Positions 1 to 13,407 of a DNA stretch of 64,000 bases are shown here, one piece after another. The notes below the pieces were generated by a model, which saw nothing but the letters and a program-made list of their open reading frames with translations, had not been told where the DNA came from and did no database searches. The translations under genes and the position numbers were made by a program. The DNA comes from Casuarius casuarius (Eukaryota > Chordata > Aves > Casuariiformes > Casuariidae). Location of the stretch: NCBI GenBank assembly GCA_003342895.1, contig PTFA01000275.1:744001-808000 (forward strand), written 5' to 3'. Each line of letters opens with the position of its first letter. Positions within the stretch are counted from its first letter, which is position 1.

Positions 1-1793
1 CCCTACACTGGATATGTAATATATGTATTAAACTATTATGAGGGTGGACAAAACCATGTTCTCGAATTTCTTGTATTTTGCCTGGTGATTCTTAAGTAAA
101 AATGGAGATATCCCTGCATCAGAGACAAGCCTTGCCCAAGCTCTTGCCTGTTGTTTTCCCTTTGACTGCATGGCTCTTGCATTCCCTTCTCCGCAGTGTT
201 CTGCATTTCAGCAAGAAGGTGGCAAATAACCAACACCAATTTTTTTGCAGCCTCTAAATCTAGCCATTTTACAGCAATGTGGGACTTGTGATTGTAATCT
301 ATTTAGAAAGAAAAGGTATTCCAACCATTCACTGGATGTGTAAGTTTATAATGTAAGATTCCAATAGTTTCCAGCTGAACCCCATGCAGTCCCACTGAAT
401 TGAGTAGCACCTGGCAAGGCTGACAGATTAAGTTCCAACAGAGATTTAGATCACTCAGTACATCTCTGAATTGCAACAAAGCTCGGATGTAGAGGAGAAT
501 TTATTCAACAAGCTAGCAAGCTTCTCAGCATGCATGGGAAACTATGTGCCAAATGGAAGTGTCAGCTGATTTTGAGAGATGTCAGGATGACAGCTTAGAG
601 TAGATGGCCTGAATTGCCATATTATTAATAATTGCAATATTACATATTACTTCTCTGATTTGACAGAAGAGAGCAGAGTGAACAAGGACTATATAAAAGG
701 TCGCATGCATCCAGATACAATCCATGCATCAAACTTTACAGAAGGTTTATACCAGACTTCCACATAATCCATAGTCATGAATATTAGGAACTCATTGCTC
801 TAATTGCTTCAGAAAAAAAGTACAGAAACTTCTAATCTTACTTTATTCCATAAAAGAAAACATGAAAAAGTATGTGCATTAAGTAAAGAATGAGACAACA
901 TGAAAGGAACAAAATCAAATCTTAGCAACTAGAAAAATCACTATTTTTTCATCTTAATACCTGTTTATATTAGTCACTTGAATTACTTATATCTGAACCC
1001 TATAACTCAAATTTACATGCAATTACCATTTTTAATTGGCATTGTGCTGCCAACGCAGACTGTACATCAATTTCCACAAAAGCTATGCTCAGCATTGAAA
1101 TCATTATGTAATTTACTTATGACATCCCTGCTTACAGTCTGCTAATGTGAATTTGCAATTTAATGAGGTCATAAGGTCTCAACAGCAGTGACTATACATT
1201 GAAATGGAACAAAATGAAAAATGTATTTTAAGAGAATTTCAATCTTCCCTCATAATCAAGACTATTCTTGGTCTGAGGACTCGGGAACAAAACCTACTTC
1301 CGTAGTCCCTAGCTTTCAGGTGCTTTTCAACTCCTCTGATAGATTCTGAATCCTCTTAGCTACTAATATTCTTCAAAGAGTGGATGGGAGATGGGGGGCA
1401 CCGTAGACTGGCAACTGAACAGCCAGGACACTCAGTCGCTAGAAAGATTAAACAGCCTTTTTCCCCATTTCTACTAAAGAAATTACGAGGAAGGAGTTAC
1501 CTACTTTGAGAAAGAGTGGAGCAAAAGAAGGGATGGTTTTATACAGAGATGGCAAAGTACAGTCTATTAACATCTAGCAGTTAAGCCTCTAGTTCCACCT
1601 TGGTAGATCCTGACACCTGAATTAATTCTCTACCTGGTCCATGGGTAAAGCTCAATGCCTGAGAAAAGTCAGCCAGAATGCTAGCGGCTACAGACAGCTC
1701 CCCAGAGCTGTTAGGACTATGTCTGAGCTTTTCCCCTTTCTAAAATAACTATTGCAATCAGGATGAATATTACATTATTTTGTCTCTCCAGGA

Positions 1794-1795
<2 letters not shown>
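1..1795. other. Unique AT-rich DNA, nothing recognised
   Basis: I see no coding exon, RNA gene or recognisable repeat here. The longest open frame (67 codons at 36-239, minus strand) has no recognisable domain and is of a length expected by chance in AT-rich DNA. Short AT-rich stretches occur, but none forms a clear array. Confidence 0.5.

Positions 1796-1825
<30 letters not shown>
1796..1825. repeat. Poly(T) homopolymer, about 30 nt
   Basis: This is an uninterrupted T run of about 30 bases. It may be the poly(A) tail of a minus-strand retroposon, but I recognise no retroposon body beside it. The exact length is probably unreliable because homopolymers are hard to assemble. Confidence 0.85.
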
Positions 1826-1826
<1 letters not shown>

Positions 1827-2255
1827 ATTGTAAATACCCGGTAAAGAAAGCAATAGACTCCTTTCTACAGTAATCTAGTTATAAAAGTACTTTCTCAAGA
1901 TGTAATCCTTTCTCAGCAAGACATTTTTCAACCAAAATCCAGGCAAGTACCTTGCTGCCAGGCTGTGGACTATACTGAGAGATGTCAGCCTCCACCCCTG
2001 GTATTGAATTTAGGCCACTGTTTATCCAGGAATCATGTGTTCAGGGGAATACACAAGAGAGTGTATAACTAATGCCTTTGATAATAAGCTAAGAAGAAGA
2101 GTGTCCTCTTCCTCTAACTCAGTGTAACCAGTAAGCTAGAGCAATGCCCTGTTCCCTGGACTCATTCCCTGGACAAGCATGTGGACTACTGGGCAGTCAT
2201 TCAAAAATACCAGCATTACCTTCACCAAGCTTTTAACAAACTCAGTAAAATCAGA

Positions 2256-2466
2256 TTCCTTCCTTCCTTCTTTCCTTCCTTCCTTCCTTCTTTCCTTCTT
2301 TCTTTTTCTTTCTTTCTCTCTCTCTCTCTTTCTTTCTCTCTCTTTTTCTTTCTCTTTGTCTCTCTCTCTCCCCTTCTTTCTCTCTCTCTTTCTCTTTGTT
2401 TCTCTCTCTTTCTCTTTCTCCCTTTCTCTCTTTTTCTCTTTCTCTCTTTCTTTCTTTCTTTCTTTC
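2256..2466. repeat. 210-bp pyrimidine tract (TTCC/TTTC/CTCT simple repeat)
   Basis: The plus strand is almost pure C and T for about 210 bases. It begins with TTCC tetramers and moves into TTTC and TCTC variants. The open frames read from it (Ser/Leu/Phe-rich on plus, Lys/Arg/Glu-rich on minus) are by-products of the repeat and not genes. Long polypurine/polypyrimidine tracts of this type can form triplex (H-DNA) structures and are prone to length change. Confidence 0.92.
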
Positions 2467-4257
2467 AAGGATACACTACTCTGAATATACTACTGAATAT
2501 ATTATTCAACCTTTCTGAGAGCTGAAATCGTGTTTTGGTACTTCTTTACCTGACCAGTGACCACAGCAGAGTTTAAACAGGAGTGGTTCTTCTAGATGCT
2601 CACAGGCTTCTTCAGGCAAGCAGGAAATTTCCTATCTGGCCAGACAGGCACATATTCGTTTAAGGTTCTTTTAGCATTAGGCAGTCATTCCAGGAAACAA
2701 TCTACCTTTTTTTCCAATGTAGAAGAAGCCTGGGAGGTCTAGATTTAAGTCTTCAAAGAAAAAGAGACTTTGAATATTTCACAGAGCTTACTAGATGTTT
2801 ATGCTATCTGGTATCTGGTTGTAAAAATGTGATCTCTTAATATGCAATAGCATAATGGAATAGTAGCACTGAAGAGTGAGAGAAAGCCCTTTTTAGGAAA
2901 GAACAGGTACTGTAGGAGTTCATTAAACTATTGGCTATCACAGAGCCAATATGACTTTGGCAATGATGTGTAGCATATTATGAATACATATTTATGAATG
3001 TTAGGTGACTACATTGTTAACAAATACCTCCATATTTTCAAGTTAGCGGTAAAATCCAGTTATTGATCATATTTTGCTGTCTGATATATTTACAGAAGAG
3101 CATGTGCTTCTTATTTAAAGAGCTGCTACCTTATGCAAATAGTAGCATATTCTTGTCTTTAGGGGGCAAGAGTGTAATTGTCGCACATTGCTGAAGCAAA
3201 TGCTGGAACTTTAGAGCTTTAGGAAATGTTATTGCCATGAGTTCGGGAGGAAGTTTTATTTCTCATTGAAAAGTACCATTCTGAAGATGATAGTTCTATG
3301 AAAAATAGATCAATGTTGCACCTGAGTGAGATTTCCGGAACACCCATTAGCAGTTAGGGAAATTCTGATCCGTTATGAAAAATGTGTTTTTTTCTGATAG
3401 GTCTTCATGAATTTCTGAGGAGTACCCAAACCTGATCACGGGAGACCTGTTGAATGTCGTTTTCAGAACATACTAAGTGCACGTGCCAATGGTTATATCC
3501 TCAGAAATATGTTTTCCAAGTCTGGATATTCTACAGCAGTAATTTCAGAAATGCCTGGCTAGAAAGCTGCCATAATGATTGCAGTCTCTACTGCACCAAC
3601 TTCAACATGGTATTTCAATTCATTTGCACTCTTCAAATATATGGTTGGATCATATGATATATTCTCCAACTACTAATGAGAAATAATAAACATAATATTG
3701 TAGTTCATGAGTACTATAGTTCTCTGCTCACAGAAGAACAGATTTAAATTTTTATTGCTTTTTATAGCTCTAGTCTCATTTTATGATATTCTATTTTTAG
3801 ATACTTATTTAATGCCTGCAGTCTTAAATGAAGAAAGCGTTGCCAACTTCAGTCTAGAAGCTGCTAAGTGAAGAATATATCCTCATCCTAATGTATAGAA
3901 GGTTATTCTCATTGTCTCATAAATTTCTCTTTCTGGCAGTACTGATGACTTCCCTAAAATATTACTTCAGGAGAATTATCATTACAGGCAGGTTTAGTAT
4001 ATTTATTTACATTTCCTTAGGAAGATAAGCATAATAAATTATGACATCTTATAACCATGCAGTCAAAAATGGTGAACTTCAACCTAGCCATGCAGTATTA
4101 CATACACTTCGACAAAAATGCCTGAGTATCTAATGTATCCCAGAAAGTAATTGCTGATGGAATGAATATCGTGTCAGGCTGGAGAAGTTTCCAGTAGGAT
4201 GACGTAAAGATTGATTCCTGACTCAGCTTTATTCTGTATATAAGGGAGAAAAGTAGT
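2467..4257. other. Unique DNA, nothing recognised
   Basis: The stretch has no domain-bearing open frame and no recognisable transposon. It is AT-rich with few CpG sites. The 67-codon frame at 3,454-3,657 has no recognisable motif and no supporting splice context. Confidence 0.45.
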
Positions 4258-4565
4258 TACTGCCGGTTGGGGGCTGCTGGTGGGGCCGGGCCGGGCCAGG
4301 CCAGAGCTGGCCACCAGGTCCCGTCCTGCTGCCCCAAGGGAGCAGGGCCCCAGGGAGCCGGGGCAGCGCCAGTGCTGGGGGGCATCGGGGGCCGCTGACC
4401 AGTGCGCTGGGTCTGGCGGTCCCATGGCCGAGCAGGGGCCGGGCCACAGCGGGGCTGGAGCCAGCACCGCTGCGGCATCACGGGGCAGTGACTGATGACC
4501 CTGGAGCTGCGCGGGGGGACCCCAGGTGGGTGCAGAGACAGGGCAGGCTGGTGGGGCCTGATATT
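4258..4565. other. GC-rich, CpG-dense block (CpG island or GC-rich repeat fragment)
   Basis: About 300 bases of very high GC content stand between AT-rich flanks with abrupt edges. CpG dinucleotides occur throughout, unlike the CpG-poor surroundings. Open frames on both strands are artefacts of the composition (Pro/Ala/Gly-rich). Two readings are possible. It may be a CpG island linked to the CpG-rich segment about 400 bp downstream. It may instead be an inserted GC-rich repeat, such as a CR1 5' region, and the sharp edges favour insertion. I cannot assign it to a family. Confidence 0.6.
4338..4363 (+). other. Canonical G-quadruplex motif
   Basis: Four G runs of at least three bases (4,338-4,340, 4,345-4,347, 4,353-4,355 and 4,360-4,363) are separated by loops of 4, 5 and 4 bases. 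This meets the standard G3+N1-7 pattern. It lies inside the GC-rich block. The motif is a sequence prediction only. Confidence 0.6.
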
Positions 4566-4989
4566 ACCGTGGGAAAACAGTTTTGCAAGTGTGACATATC
4601 GTTTAAGTAAAAACACAATTCAAATTCGTTACTTACTGTAATCTTTGATCAAGTTTTCATTTCCTTCAGGAAACTCAACAACTGACCTTTTTATGTTTTA
4701 AAACACTAGAGCACTAATTTTAAGAATATTTATTTTTCCAAGCTACAAAGGTTAAAATAATCATCCATTCTAACTTCATATCCCGTTATGATGTGATTTT
4801 GTGTTTCATCAAGAGTAGCTCTAATGCAAGTACATTAATCAGCTCTCCATAAATGAGGTATTCAGGTCTAATGAGAGAGCCAGTGTTATCGGGAGACGGC
4901 GAACATTTCCACACATGACAGCTCAATGTGTATACAAACGATCTCATATTAAGGGTGCCAAATGAATTGTCTTTTCTTCATTGTTGTAT

Positions 4990-5447
4990 GTTACATCTTG
5001 CTGCAAAGCGCGGCTTGGCCAGAGGGAGAAAGTCAACCTGTCTGTCTGCTGCGGGCTGCTGTATGCTGGATCCGTGAGCAGGCCTTCGGAGAAGGGAAGA
5101 CCGGTCCCTTCCTGGGAGAGAGCCGGAGAGCAAGAGCAGAGGTCTCCCTGCCTCAGTGCATATTCCCGAGAACAGGAGTGAGGCGCACTATAAAGACTCA
5201 GAGGCGGCAGAAAGGGAGTTTGCAGGAGCACAGAGTGCACTGCCTCAAATTCCCTGCAACCCGGGAAGCCTCCGAGAACCGCTGTACTGCAAGCACGAGG
5301 AAAGCCGAGGAGCTGTCCCGAGATCCGTCTGTGGGCAGCGAGGGCTTTTGTTTCCGAATCACTTTCATTTTGGTTTGATCTGACCCGGTTAATCTGAGCT
5401 TCTGTACCTCGGAAGTCATCACACTGCAGTTTATGGTCTCATAAAAG
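4990..5447 (+). promoter_or_regulatory. Candidate CpG-rich promoter and non-coding first exon
   Basis: CpG density rises sharply from about 5,005 to 5,400 compared with the depleted surroundings. A TATA-like box, TATAAAG, lies at 5,189-5,195 and would place a start near 5,220. A good splice donor, AAAG|GTAACT, follows at 5,447/5,448. Together these look like a promoter with a first exon of about 230 bases and an intron beginning at 5,448. The 138-codon open frame across the segment (4,962-5,378) has no recognisable domain and I do not call it a gene. I cannot say which gene or lncRNA this would start. Fortuitous composition is the alternative. Confidence 0.38.
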
Positions 5448-8400
5448 GTAACTTCAGCAATTCTGAGCCCTTTTGGTATTTTTAGTGTCATCACTTTAAA
5501 GAAAAGGTTTTCGGAAACCACAGTCAGGATCCCTGCATATTTAGCAAGACATCCCAAAAAGAAAAGCATAAAATCTTTTGAAGATATGGTTGACTCCTGT
5601 CTGTAGAAGCCAGCAAGACATTCTTCAGTCCCAAGCTCACAAGGCTTAAATTTATTAATATCCTTCTTGACTCAGTGAATGTTTTTACAGGTATAAATTA
5701 AGAGCTGCACCAGTATTTTTCAGGATACACGATTTAAATGGAAGATAATATGACCAATGGGTGAATCTGCCTGAAGACATTACTAGATTACAAGTACTTA
5801 TAATTAATATTAATGTTCTAATGGGATTTCACCCCTTTAAATTAATGGAAAATAAAAATACTATTGAGAGAGAGAGAGATTTAGCTAATGTTATTATGTC
5901 GTGCTATCAAAACAGAATTTCTTTTAGGTTCATTTTGTTGAACAAATCCTTATTTCAAACGTATCAGAGTTATTAGGTAGTATTTCCTCTTTGGTTCACT
6001 ACATTCTTGTAAAATATTTCTTAACTTTTAATGGCAAATATTCAGAAATTGTTTCACTCATCTCCTTTTCGGTAGTGGAACAATGAAGAGATGGCAGATT
6101 GTAAAGACCTCTCAGGAACAATACTAATAATTATACAAAAGGTTAAATATCTGGCAGAACAGGGACTTGCAATTAAGTGTTTCAGATTATGTTTGAAACA
6201 ACATTTGTTCCACATCTCTTATGAGCCAAGAGACTCACTAAAAATTACTTTCTAGATTATACTCTATTCCCAGTAAATTAAATTAAATTAAAATAAATTA
6301 ATTATAATCTTTCTCTTGAGTGCTGAGAAGAACAGCTTTGTAGAGGCAATTTTGCTACATCTTTGTTGGTCTTTTCCTTCTAATATTCCAGTAGATAATG
6401 ACTGGTCACAAGCACAAGTTTTTAAATTACTGGGTTAACTCATTCATTCCAGCCATCTGTAGCATAAGAATATTTATCTCAGTATCAATTTAAGTAATAT
6501 CTGGAAAGACTGACTTCATTTTCTGTGTGTGGCTATCACAATAATCGTAAATCAATCTTGGACTCAAAGTTCTTCACTGGGGAATTCCAAATACATCAAA
6601 AAACTGTTCAGGAATGATGGATATAAACTGATATTTTCTGTCTGTTGTTTTGTCTTAACTCCATTTTATAGCTCAATTGTGACAGATCAAATGGTAGAAG
6701 TGATGGTCCTGTTTTCCAATATGTGTCCTGGGTAATTTTTATGTTTCAAAAAAGGTGACAAAATGCACCACTACCCAAGTCCCCAGGACTATTTGCCTCA
6801 CATTCTTATGCAAGTGTCTCTTATGAAAGTGTCTCTTAAATGTGTCTGTATGCAAGTATCTTTCCAGTTTCTTTTTGTGTGAAAAATTCTGCTTTGACTG
6901 GGAACTTACACTTGTTTTTATATTTCTCACCATTTTTTTGCTGTTGCTGATTTCCATTAAGGTTTTATGTGCAAGTTTGAAGTATTTATTCCTAAATGGT
7001 TCTAAAGTTAACATAAAGCGAGACATTGTGGTCAGTTCTGTGAGTATTTCCTGAAGCTGGCTGCAGGCAGGTTAATTACTGACATTTTAGCATCTCTCTG
7101 ACTGAAACTTTCTGGCTTTCAATATGCTTTTATTTTTGTCTTAATCACTTAAAAAAAAAAAAAAAGCTAGAATTCAGCCTAGATCTTCCACCTTGTCAAT
7201 GATGAAGAGATGGTCACTCGCCTCTTGCAAAGAACTGTGCAGTTTCTATCAAATGTTTTCCTTGCATATGTATGAGATAATATAGCCCATGATATTGTCT
7301 TAATTGTTTTAATTTGTGAATATATTTTCTTCTTGATCTGAACAGCATGATTTTTTGTGGAACAGAGGGAAGACTTTAAATAAAAATCAAAAATAAAATC
7401 AAAACACTCATTATAGTAATTACTATAGTAACTATTAGTAACTATTATAATAATTATTACAGAAATTGTTTATCACAGCAATATCAGAGATTAAATCAGA
7501 TTACACCTTTTATTTATTCATCGAAATTTTGATGAAACACTCAGAAAAATGCTCTTTGATGAGAGAATAAGTAAAAACATGATACTGAGAAACCATTGCT
7601 TTAAACATTGATTATGCTTTGAAAATTTTGTTTTAAGGGCTTCAATTCAACTTTGTTTTAAAGTGTGTGGCTGACTTTGAAGTACTTGAATCATCATATC
7701 AAATGAAAGATCATTAGCTGCTTAAAAATATGTTTGTGTTGTAACCCTTAAAGATGATCTGGACTGAAAGCGCAGGTTGAAAAAGTAATTCAAGTGCCTG
7801 ATAGAGGCAGGGAAGGAGTGCCAGCAGGGCCCAGCAAGCCTCTAGGTTGGATGGCTGGGGAATCAAGCCTCCAGAGCTCCCCCACCGCTACACTTCTCTC
7901 CAGTTTGGATGCAGTCTTAGTGCCGGTTGTTGCAAGTACTACAAATATCAGGGACATAATTCTGGCTTCAATTCAGCTGGAGGCAAGAAACTAAGCTTAA
8001 TGTTGTCCATGTCCTGTGAAGTGATATGTGGGCCTGGGGTACCACTAATGTATCTCAAGATCAGTCTGATCTTTAGCAAGTGTCTTAACTTTAAATCAAC
8101 AATAAGGAAGCAGCATGACTCTTTTAGGTCAGTTACTGGGAGGAGAAGATATAGAACTTCATCAAGCAAATGTTTTTGTATTTAATAGGAAAACACACCA
8201 ATAATTCCAAAAGCAGGGAATTCATCCTAAACTTACTGTCCAGTTGAGCTCCTTCAGAAATAGGCTTCTGTGTCAAACACATCTATGCATATGCATGTCT
8301 TTTCTCTCTTCCTCCACTCTGACACTTCCTTCCCACACCTCTGTCCTGCCACTGCACCCAAACTCTTTTCCACAAGAAAGAGCTGGAAAAATAATAGGAA

Positions 8401-11400
8401 AAAAAAATGGTATCTCACATCATGGATGAGCACTTTAATGAAGGAGTTATGACATAAACACTGTGACATAATATCACCACTATGATGTCATGCAGAGAGA
8501 TGTGAAAAGAGGATGCCAAGCTGTGAAGCTGTGAGGAAGCACCACACAGAGTACTGAGTAAAACAGATTAAAGACATATTCAGTTTTTCTATTAGCCAGC
8601 TCTGTGTTACTATCAACAATTTATGCCATTTATCTAAATTCTGTTACAAGATGACAACAGAGACAGCCAGGTTGTGTAAGACGGGAAGTTAACAGGGAAA
8701 GACACATATTTTTAAACTAGTTATTGCAAAGCTAATTTTTTGGATGCCCAATAACATATTTGTATGAAGCCTTTAGATTCCACTGTAGCTATAGAAACAC
8801 TTTTAATAGGACAGGGCAGGTGGAAATATATTTAACTATTTTCTTCTCTTCTTTTTTTCTTCTGTAATGCAGGTTAAAGAAGAGAATATTAGATTCACTG
8901 TGAGAGTTTTGATATCCAAATCAATTTCTGAGGTCTTGATCCCTGGCTGCCTGTATAGTCAGTGAAGATTTGGTCAAGTATAGTTACTAGAGTCAAGGGC
9001 ACAATTCTTCTCATTCTAAAGTAAACATCTAGAGGAAGTTAAAAGAACCAGAACCTGAAAGTGCCTTTTTTCCCTTGACCGTAAAGGAAGTCATTCTATT
9101 GTGACTATGTCATTTGCAGATATCTATTTTGTAGCCATCTAAAGTTTGATTTGCAACATTTGCAATATTTGAATAGCTAAATTTAAATGAGATTACTTCT
9201 CTTTTTGCTCTTTCCATTCAACATTTTTAGTATTTCTATTTTCTTCCCCTTTATTAGCTGGTAGCTATAGAATGAGGTAGGGAAAAGATTAACAGAAGGG
9301 GCTAGAAACCAGAAAAAACAAAGCTGTGAAAAACAGAGGACTACATGTAGATTTCTTGCATGGCCTATTTAATAATAAGCAAATGGCTTTCAGATAGCTT
9401 AAGCTTTAAAAATGAGATTCCAAAAGTCAGAATTATAAACTTAAAAAAAAGAAAGTCATTCCAGAGAAAACAGATCTGTGAAGCTGTCAACATAAGCCAA
9501 AAAGGGAAAACTCTGCAGGTATATAAACATGCCAGTAGAAAACTTAGAGATTTCTCTTATTTTGGGTTCTGTCTGGTAAGAATCTGAGTTCCACATGGTG
9601 AACACCCACACAGTGAATCTGATACCTCTTCCTCTACTGGCCCAAAAGATTCTTTTATTGGAGAAGAAAAAAAAAAAAAACAACAGTCAAATATAGTCTC
9701 AAAGTGGAACCATGATACTATGCATTGCTTATAAACTTAACAGAGCTTTGCAAATGAAGTGCTGCTTAGTTCTTCATTGTTGCATCATTCCTTGCAAGGT
9801 AAATGGAAAGAAAAGTGCTTTAAGCAGAACGCAACAATGATGAGAATGTTCAATTACACTTTTCATTTATCTATACACTAAAAGGTAGTTATTCTCTGGA
9901 ATGTATTTTTAATGCTCTTGAGTAATAATGATCTGCAGGGGGATAGCTGTCTTTTTGAGTCTCTTTCAGTCCCTGAAATACTCCAACCATTCATTAGGTA
10001 TCAGGAAATTACCTCTTCCCATCACTCATTTACTATGTCATGAATTATTAATCATTATCATTAAAACATTAATCTTACGCCCATGAAGTGTGCGCTTAGA
10101 GACTGGATATAAGCCATCTTAAGAAAATATCAGCATGCAGACATTACGTCCAGCTGCTTTCCCGTCTGTAATCCTTTTCATATATCAACAAAATCAACCT
10201 GATTAGCTGTGCCAAACATTCCAAAACAAGAAATAAAAGAGTGAAAATAAGAACTACCTGTCTGGCACAAGTTTACAGGTCTAATGAATTTGAGATCATT
10301 CCATCAGTGATGACTGCAGCCTTAGACAAATTAAAAAGAAAAAGGAAAGAAAGAAAAAGGTGCCCTTGAAGTTAAGTTTCACTCACACTTCGGAGAAATA
10401 TCTCTATTCATTTTGGTGTAATGCCCCTTTTCTGCAGCAAGTAGAATAGCTCCTGATGAGCTACAGATCTTCAATTTGTTAGCAATGCTTATTAAATTAG
10501 TAGTTTAGATCTGGAATAATAATTTTGCATGAAAATGCCTACAGCCAAACTGCCAAAACTTTTGCTATGATCTTGCAATCACAGCTGATTAGCTATAATT
10601 GGCCTATAACTTTAGCAACAAAGGAGATCATTCGCTGAATCATACAGATACAAAACAATTTGCATAAAGATGAGAAAATGCTCTTGAACTTATGGAGTAT
10701 TGAATAACTGTTCTAAAGGCTGTTTAGTTTCTCTTAATATTAGAAAATGATTGTGTTATTTCTGCAGCTTTTACTATTGAATACAATGTATTTTTTGCTA
10801 AGTGAATAATGCAGATATAGTCACCGAGACGTAAAATAGGAAGTCAGACCTCAAAAAATGCAAACAGTGTGATGCTTTTGTCTCAGAGTAATGCTCTATA
10901 TCTATATGCAGTATCACATGAAGATGATTTTCTTGCCCAGACTTAACCAAACAATGCATTAAGATTACATTTTGCTACTTATGTACAAGCAAGAGAAATT
11001 AAAACACATATAACATATACTCAAAAGTTTTTCTGTTCGTTTGCTTACTTTTTTTAACAAAGGTTTGAAGATGTAAGTTTGGATACAGGAAAGCAAAGAG
11101 AATTTCTGTAATATTTTTAATTCTCCTTAAAATTTTTAAAAAGTCACATTACTCATGTAAAGTAAAAATATATATAAACTATGCCTCATGGGAAGTAATG
11201 TGTAAAGGTGACCTTTGTATTCATATAATGCCTCTACTTCAGCTTTGTGTTAGGTCTTTAAAGTTTGCTTTGAATAGCCTGAAGGGTTTTATAATCGAGA
11301 TACAGAAACTATCGACATATACAGAGAATTTGCTCATATCCTCTTTCCCTTCATCAATAGGATGTTCAGTTATTCTTTGTCTCTGTATTAATGAGGATAT

Positions 11401-12189
11401 TGTACACGTAAGGGTGCCTGTACAGTTGCTTTGGTCTCAGAGTCCACCAATGACAAAATTTAGTTTGATTTGGATCTCAGATTTAGAATGATGTGTTCTC
11501 AGTTCTGCATGTGATTTACAGCACAGCGCTCATGCAAATCCTACAGATTTTATATCATCTTTGGAAATTATTTTAGAAAGATTTAAAAGAAAGAAAAATA
11601 AGTGGCTGAAATTCAATCCAATACCTCTTCTATCTATGTCTGAATATTTCTTCCAAAAATAACCCAGAAAAATGCGTCAGTGGGATAGAAAGAAAAGGAA
11701 AAATAGAAGAAAGAATAAAAGTAGCTTAGAAAAAATCTAAAAAAAATTTACTTAATTTGAAACTTGAGTTTTGAAATTTTCTGAAGTTTCACACCATTAC
11801 AACTGTTGGTATATTCACCAAACTCCCTCAACTAGGTGATTTAAATAACCATTAAAGCTTTTAAGATGGTGAGAGAGAATGCCAAAACCTTAAGATTCAA
11901 AAGCCAAGAGGTTTTTTTTGACCATCTAAATAATAAACAGTTTATAAACATAGTACCTAAAATGTTTACAGATATACTTATTTGTTCATTGTCATCAGGT
12001 AAAATGCAAAGATTAATACTGATCTCATGGATTCTAAAGAAAAACTTTTTTAAAAAATTATTTTTTTTAATTATCCTGTAGAAATTAACAATAGAATCTC
12101 TGTGCAACCTCACTCATGACTATACTTTGATTAATTAATGATAATATAGCTGGACTTTAGGACAGCAAATTTTGGCTTAGGTAGGAAAC
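5448..12189. other. Unique AT-rich DNA with short homopolymers
   Basis: I see no gene or clear transposon in this 6.7-kb stretch. Short simple tracts occur: a GA run at about 5,866-5,879, an A run at 7,151-7,165 and another at 9,667-9,680. A small internal repetition of an AAGTGTCTCTTA-like unit lies near 6,812-6,845. Open frames of 60-112 codons carry no recognisable domain. Segments such as 9,960-10,300 are rich in ATTA cores and look like possible conserved non-coding DNA, which only an alignment could test. Confidence 0.4.
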
Positions 12190-13407
12190 CAGCAGGTGGG
12201 ATCCCATAAGAGGAAGCTGTGAAGAGCAGAATCACTCTGGAAAGCTGGCAGGTATTTGAGGACAGCATCTTCCAAGCACAAGAACTGTCCATCCGAAACC
12301 TCAGGAAAACAAGTAGACATATCAGGAGAATAGCTTCTTAAATAGGGAACTCATGAATGAACACCAGTGCAAAAAAGCAGCATCCAGGAGGTAAAAGCAG
12401 GGACTGGCTACAAAGGAGAAATTTTAAAATGTTTCATGAGCATGTAGGAAAGCCAAAACTCAACTGAATTTGACACTTGCAAGTGACATCAAGGGCAAAT
12501 AAAAGAAGAGCTTCAGTGGCTACATAGATAGTAAAAGGCTGAACAAGGAAAATGTGGGATCACTGCTGAATGGGTGGACGACTTGCTGACAGCAGACACA
12601 GCTAAGGCTGAGGTATTCAATACCTCCTTTGCCTCAGTCTTCACCAACATGGTCTCCCAAGCCTCACTTCTTACAGACAGGGTTCAAGGAGGTGGTGAAT
12701 GACAAGCAGTGGATGAGAGTCCAGCCAAGGATTACTTGACCAAACTGAACCCATATAGGTCCATGGAACCTGATGGGTGCATTTGAGAGTGCCGAAGGGA
12801 CTGATATCCTCCCAAGGTTGCTGTCTATCATCTTCAAAAGGTCCTGAAAATTAGAGGATGTCCCTGATGACTGGAGAAAGGCAAATGTTGTACCTATTTT
12901 CAGAAAACGCAGAACAGACAATCCAGGGAGCTATGGGCTGATCAGTCTCACTTTGGTCCCTGGGAAAATCTTGAAGTGAGTCTTCTTGGACACATTTCTG
13001 CATACGTGAAGGAGATGGTGACTGGGAACAGACAGCATGCGTTTACCAAGGGTAAGTCATGCTTACCAACCTGATTGTCTTCTGTGATAGAATGACTAGA
13101 TTTGTGGACTATGGCAGAGTAGTGAATGTCATTTATTTCAGCTTCAGCAAGGCTTTTGACACTGTCTCCCATAATATTCTTGCATCCAATATGGATGAAC
13201 GGACAACCAGATGGGAAAAAGAGGTCGAATGGTCAGGTTGCTAGGTTTGTGCTTAACGTTACCTGGAGGCCTGTAACAAGGGGAGTACTGCAAGGGTCTG
13301 TACTGGGACCTGTCCTGTTTAACATCCTCATGAGTGGCCTGGAGGAGGTGATGCAGTGCACTCTCATCAGATTTGTAGATGGCACGAAACTGAGGGAACC
13401 AGTTGAT
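12190..13407 (+). mobile_element. Old CR1 LINE, 5' part (interrupted by a younger CR1)
   Basis: This is a decayed fragment of the CR1 retrotransposon ORF2, which encoded endonuclease plus reverse transcriptase. The region upstream of the RT is recognisable near 12,215-12,290 and 12,600-12,645 (AKAEVFNTSFASVFT). RT motifs follow: DDWRKANVVPIFRK at about 12,868-12,909, a KAFDTVSHNIL block at about 13,150-13,182, and RFVDGTKL at about 13,369-13,392. The last is where an intact CR1 has FADDTKL, so the second catalytic Asp has become Gly. Many stops and frameshifts confirm that it is dead. The 5' end is truncated or too decayed to place. The reading frame stops at 13,407 and resumes at 14,943, so both pieces belong to one insertion. 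Confidence 0.88.

Noticed and set aside
2136..2525. Open frames of 101-114 codons on both strands
   Set aside because: They are translations of the pyrimidine tract (Lys/Arg/Glu on one strand, Ser/Leu/Phe on the other), with no independent coding signal.
4962..5378. 138-codon plus-strand frame over the CpG-rich segment
   Set aside because: No domain is recognisable, and CpG-rich DNA has fewer stops by composition. The segment fits a non-coding first exon better.
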